Made by a program: the position numbers and the translations under genes. The notes beneath the pieces are model-generated. The model searched no databases, was not told where the DNA came from, and was given only the letters and a program-made list of their open reading frames with translations. DNA of 33,506 nucleotides from Oscillospiraceae bacterium (GTDB lineage: Bacteria > Bacillota > Clostridia > Oscillospirales > Ruminococcaceae), in contig JAFLUF010000017.1 of assembly GCA_022508925.1 (NCBI GenBank), forward strand, positions 1 through 33,506. The letters are read 5' to 3'. This document shows, in pieces, positions 17,356 through 24,530 of this stretch (position 1 is its first letter; each line of letters opens with the position of its first letter).

Positions 17356-17384
17356 ATTCTAACACAACAAATAATAATTTTCAA
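17356..17384 (-). promoter_or_regulatory. Promoter of the glgBCD operon
   Basis: Minus-strand TTGAAA (17379-17384) and TAGAAT (17356-17361) are 17 bp apart. The leader is about 90 nt and no known riboswitch pattern is evident in it. The rest of the 17385-17567 spacer is AT-rich and without visible features. Confidence 0.7.
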
Positions 17385-17567
17385 GGGTTTTGTAAATATT
17401 CTACGAATTTTTATATTTTGAATAAGTCAATTTATGCACTTTTAATGATGATTTCGTGTAACAGAACAAGAAGTTACACAAATCTACCCATTTTGATACA
17501 TATAAGGACTTTTGACAGGATCTGCGCTATGCCGCAAAACAAAAATCAGCAAAACAGAACATTAAAA

Positions 17568-17595
17568 ATCGTGCGATACAGAAATATCGCACGAT
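17568..17595 (-). terminator. Terminator of spoIIE
   Basis: A perfect 11-bp stem (17568-17578 with 17585-17595) and 6-nt loop are followed on the minus strand by TTTTTAATG. It lies about 30 nt after the spoIIE stop. Confidence 0.8.
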
Positions 17596-17626
17596 CCGAG
17601 CGAGACCCTTTGTCCGGGGGTATATC

Positions 17627-19885
17627 TCAATACGGAGAATTTTCTCCGACGATCACCGTTATGACGCTTATGTCGTCGTTTTTGCCGTTGTCGGCGGAAC
17701 GCGCGGCTTTGGCTACGCGCTTTGAGATCTCCTCGGGCTTTGCGGGCGAGGACAGCTCCCGCGCAAGCCAGCGCTCGTCAATTGCCGCGCCGTCCGTGAT
17801 CATAACTATCACGTCTCCCGCCGAAACAGTAAACCTCTGTGCGGGCACGCTGATCTTTCCGCCTGTTCCCGTGGGATAGGAGGAGATCGCGGCGCGTATG
17901 AGCTTGTCTGAGGATTTTATGTAGGTAGCCGCCGCGCCTGCTTTATAAACCGCGCATTCGCCGCTGTTGAGGTCGATCCTGCAAATATCAAGGGTAGCAT
18001 AGCTCTCGTCCGGGCTTTTTATCAGCATGACCGTGTTTACCGTTTCAAGGGCCGAGGAAAGCGAGATACCGCTTTTGATAAGTTTTGCCGTGACGGAGCA
18101 GACCATTGCCGAATCAACTCTCGCGCGGCTGCCCGTACCCATTCCGTCTGACAAAATGACATAGAAAATTCCGTCTGAGTCGGTAAAGGTGTCATAACAG
18201 TCGCCGCACACGCTGTTCTGCCCTTTCGGGAGCTGAAACGCCCCGAGCTTTGCGGAAAGCCGCGCCGCGCCGTTGGTCGTAATTCGGTAGAGTCTGCCGC
18301 CGCCCGATATTTCGGGAACCTCTATTTCCCTGCCGAGCGTCCGCTCGAGAAGAGAACCAAGGTACTCTTTGTCAACAAGAGGCTCGGTTTCTCCGTACGC
18401 CTCGAAATGAAGTCCGTTTGCTCCGACCGTTACAAACGCGCGGGGCTTTTTTACGCCCGCGTCACGCAGCAGCATTTCCGCGCGTTTTTCGGCGGCTTTG
18501 TCGGAAATATGCCCAAGCTCCGAGCGGCTGAGGTCTCTTAATATCTGCTCGGTGCTCATAAGTCTGTCGGTATATATTCGGCGCATTTCGCTTATTTTCC
18601 GCTCGTCCCGGGCGGCTGACAAAAAGCGCGAATATTCGGCGGTAACAGCCTGAGCCACGCCGCTTGGGTTGAGGCAGATATCGGCGCACTTGCCGCTTAT
18701 GGAATTTTCGGAAACAGTATAGCCCGCCCTGAGCTGTTCGATAAGTCTTTCAAACTCGTCGCGGAAAAGCTCATAGTATTTGCCCCAGCACTGCATACTT
18801 TTCGGGCAGGAACGGCAAACGCGGTCCGCGGCTTTCTCCGCGATTTTTTCGGGAGAGGTTTTGTATTTGTTTGAAAGAGTCTCGGCGGCGGCGGTTATTC
18901 CCGACTCGACTCCCGCCAGCGCGTCCGCCGCGAAGTTCAGCCTTTCGCACAGGAGCGCGGTCGCGGTGCTGTCGGAAAACCCGATTTCCGTGCGGATCAC
19001 AGCCGTCGGCAAGAAAATGTAAAGCGCGCCCGCGGCGGCTGCTTCGATTATTATTCTGAGAGAACCTTCGTCCGCTCCCGAAACAAGCGTGCCCGCCGCC
19101 GCGCAGAATACAAAACCCGCCGCCCTCGCGATCTTTCCGTGCTTTATAAACACTCCGCTCATAAGCGCCGCGACGGCAAACCCCGCCGCGCCCGCGCCCA
19201 TTTCAAAATTCGCGGCGCACAGTCCGAATATCGCGGGTATTCCGAAAACGGCTCCCCATACAAGTCCTTTTCTCGATATAACGCATAAAAAAGCGGCTCC
19301 GAAAACAAGACGCCCTATGTTTACCACGGGGTAATTAAGCGCGCCGAGCGATAAAAAACCGAGCGCGGTTATTATCCCGACAAGAGTATGGACATACAGC
19401 TCGTTTGGATTAAGTCCCCGTTTTGAGGAGTAATGCTCGAGCATAACTATGCTTGCGGCGAAAATTCCCGCGCACAGTCCCGCGATTACCACCGTAAAAA
19501 AATCCGTGGTCTGCTCAGCCTCGGCTATCCGCGAGAAAAAGCAGGCTCCCGCGGCGGCGGCAAAGCGCTCTGCCGCGCGCAAGGTCACTTTGTTGAGGTC
19601 GGGGATTATCCGCGCCGCAAGCACGATAGCCATAGCCGCTATGCTTGTAAGCGCGGCGGGAAATCCATGAACAAGCGCGCCTAAAATTCCGCCCGCCAGA
19701 ACGAACCATGCCTTTTTCCCGGAAACTCCCGCTAAAAGCGCCGAGGCGGCGGGCGCGGCATAGAAATCGGAGGCGCCTATCTCAAGCGCGATCCCCGCTA
19801 TTACCCACACCGCCTTTTGCGTAATGATCTCATTCCACGGAATTGCTTTCCCCATAGCAATCAGTTTTTTCGTCTTTTCTTTCAT
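17627..19885 (-). CDS. spoIIE: Stage II sporulation protein E
   Basis: SpoIIE is a membrane phosphatase that dephosphorylates SpoIIAA, frees sigma-F in the forespore and takes part in asymmetric division. The 752 residues comprise about ten N-terminal transmembrane helices (to roughly 310), a central coupling region with a cysteine set (CRSCPKSMQCW), and a C-terminal PP2C domain (about 545-752) with the metal aspartates in VCGDCYDTF and SDGMGTG (D580). The start has GGGGAAGGA about 9 nt upstream. The gene is monocistronic, divergent from the membrane-protein gene at 20180. An atypical long-spaced promoter lies upstream. Confidence 0.96.
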   Translation of the reverse strand: MKEKTKKLIAMGKAIPWNEIITQKAVWVIAGIALEIGASDFYAAPAASALLAGVSGKKAWFVLAGGILGALVHGFPAALTSIAAMAIVLAARIIPDLNKVTLRAAERFAAAAGACFFSRIAEAEQTTDFFTVVIAGLCAGIFAASIVMLEHYSSKRGLNPNELYVHTLVGIITALGFLSLGALNYPVVNIGRLVFGAAFLCVISRKGLVWGAVFGIPAIFGLCAANFEMGAGAAGFAVAALMSGVFIKHGKIARAAGFVFCAAAGTLVSGADEGSLRIIIEAAAAGALYIFLPTAVIRTEIGFSDSTATALLCERLNFAADALAGVESGITAAAETLSNKYKTSPEKIAEKAADRVCRSCPKSMQCWGKYYELFRDEFERLIEQLRAGYTVSENSISGKCADICLNPSGVAQAVTAEYSRFLSAARDERKISEMRRIYTDRLMSTEQILRDLSRSELGHISDKAAEKRAEMLLRDAGVKKPRAFVTVGANGLHFEAYGETEPLVDKEYLGSLLERTLGREIEVPEISGGGRLYRITTNGAARLSAKLGAFQLPKGQNSVCGDCYDTFTDSDGIFYVILSDGMGTGSRARVDSAMVCSVTAKLIKSGISLSSALETVNTVMLIKSPDESYATLDICRIDLNSGECAVYKAGAAATYIKSSDKLIRAAISSYPTGTGGKISVPAQRFTVSAGDVIVMITDGAAIDERWLARELSSPAKPEEISKRVAKAARSADNGKNDDISVITVIVGENSPY

Positions 19886-19906
19886 TTTTATATTCCTTCC
19901 CCGTTT

Positions 19907-20010
19907 AGAAGTCAGAAGTCAGAGGTAAGAGGTAAGAACAGGAGCGGAAAGGTTTACGCTCGGATTAAATCACGGGAAGCGCCTCTTACTTCTGAAATTC
20001 TAACCTCTAA
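19907..20010. repeat. Second heptamer-arm inverted repeat element
   Basis: The left arm (19907-19938) is the heptamer array AGAAGTC, AGAAGTC, AGAGGTA, AGAGGTA, AGAA. The right arm (19982-20010) reads on the other strand as TTAGAGG, TTAGAAT, TTCAGAA, GTAAGAG. About 43 bp lie between. The design copies that of elements A-C, but sequence and core differ. The element lies in the spoIIE leader. The 12 bp CCGTTTAGAAGT at its left edge recur next to tRNA-Ala at 10201-10212. Confidence 0.7.
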
Positions 20011-20041
20011 TATAACATATTTTGCGCGAAAATACTGTCAA
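20009..20041 (-). promoter_or_regulatory. Candidate spoIIE promoter with 21-bp spacing
   Basis: On the minus strand TTGACA (20036-20041) lies 21 bp from TATATT (20009-20014), or 16 bp from a weaker TATGTT (20014-20019). A 21-bp gap is what is known for the Spo0A-activated spoIIE promoter of Bacillus subtilis. TTTGTCAAA, close to a Spo0A box, lies upstream on the same strand at 20086-20094. Confidence 0.45.
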
Positions 20042-20087
20042 CAGCGGTCGGTGATTTTTGGGGATTTTCGGATTGTTTTATATTTGT

Positions 20088-20116
20088 TTGACAAAACAGG
20101 GGGAATGTGGTATAAT
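20088..20116 (+). promoter_or_regulatory. Consensus promoter of the GT-C-like membrane protein gene
   Basis: TTGACA (20088-20093) and TATAAT (20111-20116) are 17 bp apart, with TGG just before the -10. The leader is about 58 nt, ending in CGGAGGC before the ATG at 20180. Confidence 0.85.
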
Positions 20117-20179
20117 AGTTTTAATTTAAAAACTACCTATTACATTTTACTAAATTCAGACAAACATCTCGGAGGCAAA

Positions 20180-21910
20180 ATGACAGCAAATAGTTTAAAA
20201 AACAGATCCTTCACATTTATACGGCATAATTCGACCGACATATTCTGTTCTCTATGCTTTATCGCGGCAAATGTGTTTTTGCTGTGTATGCTTATTCCCA
20301 CCGACAGCCCCATTGCCGGTCACGATTCGCTGTATCACTATCTGCGCGTTGACGCGCTGAAATATAATATTGAAAACAACGATCTTTTTTCGGGAATAGA
20401 CTATCTGTATTTCGGCGGAGGCGGCTACGCGGGTTTTGCCTATCCGGAGATTTTTTTGTTTATCCCCGCGCTTCTGAGAGTCGCGGGAGTGGGGATAGGC
20501 GAGAGCATGGTGATTTTCCTCGGGATTTGCAACGCCCTTTCATACTGGTTTATGTTTGTTTTTATGAGGGCAATTACGAAAAGCCCTGTCTGCGGGACAA
20601 TAGGGGCGGTTCTGTATGTGCTGTCAACTTATAGGATAGACAACATCATCACGCGCTTTGCGCTGGGCGAGGTGCTTGCGTATGTGTTCTGGCCGCTGGT
20701 CTTATACGGTCTGTACGATTTTATTTTCGGCGAATTCAAAAAGCCGTATATAATAGGCGTTGGGTTTGTCGGAATGCTTCTGAGCCATACCATCTCCACG
20801 GCGCTGGCGCTGGGACTTGCCGTTGTTGTTTCACTTATATTCATAAAGCGGATACTCAAAGCGCCCAAAAAGCTTATTACACTTGCTGTAACGGCGGGCT
20901 GTGCGGTTTTGGTCACGGCATATTACTGGTTGCCGCTATTGGAGCTTCTGAATTCGTGCGAGATGTCGGTGGAACAATCGGCGTTTCATACAGTGGATTA
21001 TGTGATACCGTTTGTAGGCTTGTTTCAGGAGATAGTACACAACGGTATAGCGGGCATGAAGTTCCCTGTGTTCCTGCTGTGCGTTCCGAGAGTGTTTCTC
21101 ACGCGCCGTTCGCCTGTTTCAAAACGGTATCTGCGTGAAAAAAACTCGAAAAAGCGAAAGGATATTTTAGTTGTTGCCGACACCTTTCTTATGATCGGCG
21201 CAGTCCTCGCGGTTTTGTCAACAGATCTTGTGCCGTGGGAGTATTTGTCGGCGGTTATGGATTTCATGCAGTTTCCGTGGAGATTTTTCGCGCCCGCTTC
21301 GATCCTGCTGATAATCGCGGGAACGGTTTATGTTTTCTATATCGCGAAGTACACAAAAACTCAGAGACCCGCTATGCTTGTTGTCACGGCGGCGGCGCTT
21401 ATGACGGCGTTTGTTCATGTGCAGATCGCGGGAGTGGGTCACAGAGAGCCGTATGAGCCTGACTATTACACAAATAACGTAAGCGAAACGTATCATGTGG
21501 GAATGGGAGAGTGGCTTCCGCGTGCGGCTAACGCCCACGGGAAAGACGTCATTTCCGAAATGGGTCAGACTGTTTTGCTCAGCAGCGGCGTTTCGCTCCC
21601 ATGCGAGCGCGAGAATGGCTTGCTTACTTTTGAACTGAACGAGAGTGTTGAGTTCGCGACGGTTCCGTATATCTGGTATAAGGGCTATGAGGCGCATGAC
21701 GAAAACGGAAACGAGCTGAATATTTCCATGTCCGACAACGGAATTGTGCAGGTAGACCTGCACGGCGCGTCTGGCAGGATAACAGTCGAGCACAAGCCGA
21801 CCGCTATTAAGATAATTTCACTTTTCATTTCCTTGGCGGCGGTTTTGGCTTTGACTGTCATTGCGGTAATTTCACATCGGAAAAGAAAGCGAGCCGCGTT
21901 TACGGACTGA
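20180..21910 (+). CDS. Multi-pass membrane protein, PTPS-related / GT-C-like
   Basis: This 576-residue membrane protein has about 10-12 transmembrane segments, a loop SPIAGHDSLYHYLRVDALKY after the first helix, a soluble C-terminal beta-rich portion (about 430-540) and a final helix. The GHD...H..R loop and overall layout fit the family named after 6-pyruvoyl-tetrahydropterin synthase (a misleading name), whose members resemble GT-C glycosyltransferases that use lipid-linked sugars. I infer a role in surface glycan assembly. The start is the ATG at 20180 with GGAGG 4 nt upstream; the frame is open for another 121 codons, but that stretch crosses the promoter and the repeat. Confidence 0.75.
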   Translation: MTANSLKNRSFTFIRHNSTDIFCSLCFIAANVFLLCMLIPTDSPIAGHDSLYHYLRVDALKYNIENNDLFSGIDYLYFGGGGYAGFAYPEIFLFIPALLRVAGVGIGESMVIFLGICNALSYWFMFVFMRAITKSPVCGTIGAVLYVLSTYRIDNIITRFALGEVLAYVFWPLVLYGLYDFIFGEFKKPYIIGVGFVGMLLSHTISTALALGLAVVVSLIFIKRILKAPKKLITLAVTAGCAVLVTAYYWLPLLELLNSCEMSVEQSAFHTVDYVIPFVGLFQEIVHNGIAGMKFPVFLLCVPRVFLTRRSPVSKRYLREKNSKKRKDILVVADTFLMIGAVLAVLSTDLVPWEYLSAVMDFMQFPWRFFAPASILLIIAGTVYVFYIAKYTKTQRPAMLVVTAAALMTAFVHVQIAGVGHREPYEPDYYTNNVSETYHVGMGEWLPRAANAHGKDVISEMGQTVLLSSGVSLPCERENGLLTFELNESVEFATVPYIWYKGYEAHDENGNELNISMSDNGIVQVDLHGASGRITVEHKPTAIKIISLFISLAAVLALTVIAVISHRKRKRAAFTD

Positions 21911-21976
21911 ATATACCGACGGCTTTGCGTTTCATTAAGAATTTTTAATATCTTGAAAACAATAAGGAGAAAACGT

Positions 21977-22897
21977 ATGAAAAAATTAACAGCAATTATA
22001 TTAATTTCCGCTCTTTTACTCACCGCCTGCACAGGCGGCGAACCGACCGAAAGCTCCGACACTCCGAGCGGTTCAACAAGCCCGCTCGGTTCGGAAAGCA
22101 CTGCACCGTCGGACAGCACAAGCTCCGAGAGCACACAGACAAGCTCAGACAGTGAAAGCTCTTCCGAGCCGGAAACTCCCGAAAGCTTTACCGCGCCCGA
22201 CGGGAGCACGGTATATTTTTCCGAGGCAAACAGTTTCTTAACTCACGACGGAAATATAGTATATCCCTCCGAAATATCATCTTATGAGGCGATGTCTTAT
22301 GGGGAAGAAATTGGTCTCGCATATTTTGATTTCGCGTTTGCGCGCTGGTCTGAGCCGGTTTTTGAAAGCAGTCTGGACGACCCCAAGGTATTGGAGAAAA
22401 CGGACAGAACTCCTATTGAGAATCCCGAGTATTTCAGGGTAAAGGCGGGCGACGTTCTGCAAATCGGAGAGCAGAGCATGACCGTAAAGGAAGCAAAATG
22501 TTTGGCAAACACGCACGGGCAAATCATCGGACAGCACATAATCCTTGACGGCGAGCTTGTGCTTGATGGTATTATTGAGATCGGCGACGGAGAAGAGTAT
22601 CTTCGGTTTTTCATCGACTCAACTGTAAACGCCTATCCCGTGGTGTATTCGATAGAATATCCTGATGTGATAAGTCCGCAGCTGTATACTACCGAGGAGT
22701 TTCAAATAATTTGCGATGACGGTCAGATATCGTTGCCTGACGCAGGCAATCATGATTTAGCTTTTTCGGACATCGAGAAGTACGAATATATAAAAGCGAG
22801 GATCACCGTAAAGGGTATGAATATCGAACACTACTCAACTAAGACCGACCTCGGCACAACAGTAAGAGAGCTTGTTTCCGTTGAGAAAATACAGTGA
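21977..22897 (+). CDS. Lipoprotein of unknown function with Ser/Thr-rich linker
   Basis: This is a 306-residue secreted lipoprotein. The signal ends in LLTAC, with C18 lipidated. A linker rich in Ser, Thr, Glu and Pro (about 19-70) is followed by a domain I do not recognise, with alternating beta-strand-like segments and no visible catalytic motif. The start at 21977 has AAGGAG 7 nt upstream; the ATG eight codons earlier would add basic residues and lacks such a site. It lies 66 bp after the membrane protein gene in the same direction with no clear promoter between, so the two may be co-transcribed. Confidence 0.85.
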   Translation: MKKLTAIILISALLLTACTGGEPTESSDTPSGSTSPLGSESTAPSDSTSSESTQTSSDSESSSEPETPESFTAPDGSTVYFSEANSFLTHDGNIVYPSEISSYEAMSYGEEIGLAYFDFAFARWSEPVFESSLDDPKVLEKTDRTPIENPEYFRVKAGDVLQIGEQSMTVKEAKCLANTHGQIIGQHIILDGELVLDGIIEIGDGEEYLRFFIDSTVNAYPVVYSIEYPDVISPQLYTTEEFQIICDDGQISLPDAGNHDLAFSDIEKYEYIKARITVKGMNIEHYSTKTDLGTTVRELVSVEKIQ

Positions 22898-22961
22898 CCA
22901 GTAAAGGGTTTCACAATTCCGCGTATACGCGGGGAAATTACATAATATTAAGGAGCGTATC

Positions 22962-23447
22962 ATGAGAGTTGACAAGGCGAATTATTATCTTGACATCGCG
23001 CAGACGGTAGCGGAAAGAGGAACGTGTCTGCGCAGGAATTTCGGCGCGATAATCGTAAAGAACGACGGTATCATCGCGACAGGCTACAACGGCGCGCCGC
23101 GCGGCAGAAAAAACTGCTGTGACGTGGGAGAATGCACGCGCGAAAAGCTTGGGGTTCCGCGCGGACAGCGCTATGAGCTTTGCCGTTCGGTACACGCCGA
23201 GGCAAACTGCATAATCTCCGCCCCGCGCGCGGAGATGCTGGGTTCAACGCTTTACCTCGCGTGTCTTGACGCGAAAAGCGGCGAGCTTGCGGGAAACACC
23301 GAGCCGTGCTCTATGTGCAAGAGACTGATAATAAACGCGGGGATAGAGCGCGTTTTTGTACGCGACAGCGCCGAGCGGTTCACCGAGTTTAATGTAAACG
23401 ACTGGATAGAAAACGACACGAGCCTTGCGGGAAGCGAAGGGTATTAA
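22962..23447 (+). CDS. Deoxycytidylate (dCMP) deaminase family protein
   Basis: This cytosolic zinc enzyme of 161 residues probably deaminates dCMP to dUMP for thymidylate synthesis. The zinc site is visible as H78-A-E80 (E80 the proton shuttle) and PCSMC (C116 and C119). Additional cysteines (C52, C53, C58) and H78 in SVHAEAN match the extra zinc-binding insert of the ComEB/dCMP deaminase group. The start has AAGGAGC about 7 nt upstream. It precedes rsmA, with repeat copy B starting directly after its stop codon. A GTP/dCTP regulatory site cannot be judged. Confidence 0.9.
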   Translation: MRVDKANYYLDIAQTVAERGTCLRRNFGAIIVKNDGIIATGYNGAPRGRKNCCDVGECTREKLGVPRGQRYELCRSVHAEANCIISAPRAEMLGSTLYLACLDAKSGELAGNTEPCSMCKRLIINAGIERVFVRDSAERFTEFNVNDWIENDTSLAGSEGY

Positions 23448-23596
23448 AATTCGTAATGCGTAATGCGTAATTCGTAATTAGGCAGTAACCGTTACACTTA
23501 TGCAACGCCGCTTACGAGTTATATTACACAAACCGCAAGACCAAAACGTATTGACTTCAATAATAATTACGCATTACGCATTACGAATTACGCATT
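23448..23596 (+). repeat. Intergenic heptamer-arm element, copy B
   Basis: The 32-nt left arm (23448-23479) and 32-nt right arm (23565-23596) are inverted arrays of GTAATTC/GTAATGC. The core, with CCGCTTACGAGTTATAT, is within 23502-23524, followed by CCGCA and AAAAC as in copies A and C. It starts at the base after the dCMP deaminase stop and ends 17 bp before the rsmA start, filling the whole spacer. Confidence 0.9.
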
Positions 23597-23613
23597 GGAA
23601 TTATGAGGTGTAA

Positions 23614-24465
23614 ATGGAATTAACCAACATCGGGGTCATAAAAGACCTTTTCGAGCGGCACGGGTTTTCGTTCTCAAAAGCGCTGGGTCAGAATTTTCTG
23701 ATAAATCCCGCGGTCTGCCCGAAGATAGCGGAAATGGGCGGCTGCCGTGAGGGCGTGTGCGCCGTTGAGATAGGCACGGGCGTGGGAGTGCTCACGCGCG
23801 AGCTTGCCAAGCGGTGTGACAGGGTCATCGCGATCGAGCTTGACGAGAGGTTAAAGCCGATCTTAGAGGAAACGCTCGCGGAGTTTGACAATGTGGAAGT
23901 AATTTTCGCCGATGTCATGCAGACCGAGCTTTCGGAAATCGTAAACAAATTCGGCAATAAAGAAACTGTTATCTGCGCGAATCTGCCGTATTATATCACC
24001 TCGCCCGTTATCATGAAAATTCTCGAAAGCAGACTGAGCGTAAAGTCTCTTACGGTAATGGTACAGCGCGAGGCGGGCGACAGGATATGCGCCGCGCCCG
24101 GAACAAGAGAAAGCGGCGCGGTTTCGTATGCCGTGCGCTATTACAGCAAGCCGAGCCTGCTTTTCAGAGTAAACCGCGGGAGCTTTATGCCCTCGCCGAA
24201 CGTCGACAGCGAGGTGATAAAGCTTGAAATTACGGGTGAAAATCAACTGCCCGAGGATATTGAAAAAACGCTGTTTCGTCTTATTCGTTCGGGATTTTCA
24301 CAGCGCAGAAAACAGCTTTTAAACCCGCTCTCCGCCGAGCTTGATATCGCAAAGCAGGAGCTTTCCGACATCTTTTCCGAGCTGAAGATCAAGCCTACCG
24401 CGCGCGCCGAGGAGCTGACGCTTGAAAATTATATTGAGCTGGCGAGGCGCTTAACAACGGAATAA
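23614..24465 (+). CDS. rsmA: 16S rRNA dimethyladenosine transferase RsmA (KsgA)
   Basis: RsmA dimethylates two adjacent adenines in the 3' terminal helix of 16S rRNA during late small-subunit assembly. The 283 residues have the normal layout: SAM-binding motif EIGTGVGVLTRELA after ALGQNFL, acidic loop IELDERL, catalytic NLPYYITSPV, and a helical C-terminal domain with FSQRRKQL. The ATG is preceded by GAGGTG. Repeat copy B lies directly upstream, so any promoter would be inside the repeat or upstream of the dCMP deaminase gene. Confidence 0.96.
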   Translation: MELTNIGVIKDLFERHGFSFSKALGQNFLINPAVCPKIAEMGGCREGVCAVEIGTGVGVLTRELAKRCDRVIAIELDERLKPILEETLAEFDNVEVIFADVMQTELSEIVNKFGNKETVICANLPYYITSPVIMKILESRLSVKSLTVMVQREAGDRICAAPGTRESGAVSYAVRYYSKPSLLFRVNRGSFMPSPNVDSEVIKLEITGENQLPEDIEKTLFRLIRSGFSQRRKQLLNPLSAELDIAKQELSDIFSELKIKPTARAEELTLENYIELARRLTTE

Positions 24466-24481
24466 TTGAAATCAAATAAAG

Positions 24482-24515
24482 AACCGCGCCCGTGATTTCC
24501 CGAGCGCGGTTTTCT
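24482..24515. terminator. Terminator between rsmA and the converging ABC operon
   Basis: The AACCGCGC stem (24482-24489 with 24504-24511), extended by two pairs past a mismatch, is followed by TTTTC on the plus strand. It can act in both directions, since the minus side carries a run of A before and TTCTTTATTTG after. Confidence 0.75.
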
Positions 24516-24530
24516 AACCTTTGACTTATT

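Noticed and set aside
16419-17879. A 486-codon open frame on the plus strand opposite glgB and the end of spoIIE
   Set aside because: It is antisense to well-supported genes, has no domain, no ribosome site, and its length follows from codon bias on the other strand.
19817-20179. A 121-codon N-terminal extension of the membrane protein
   Set aside because: It runs through the spoIIE start, the inverted repeat element and the consensus promoter; the ATG at 20180 has a GGAGG site.
22919-22932. The palindrome CCGCGTATACGCGG before the dCMP deaminase gene
   Set aside because: It has no U-tract for a terminator and no matching neighbouring regulator; too little to call an operator.
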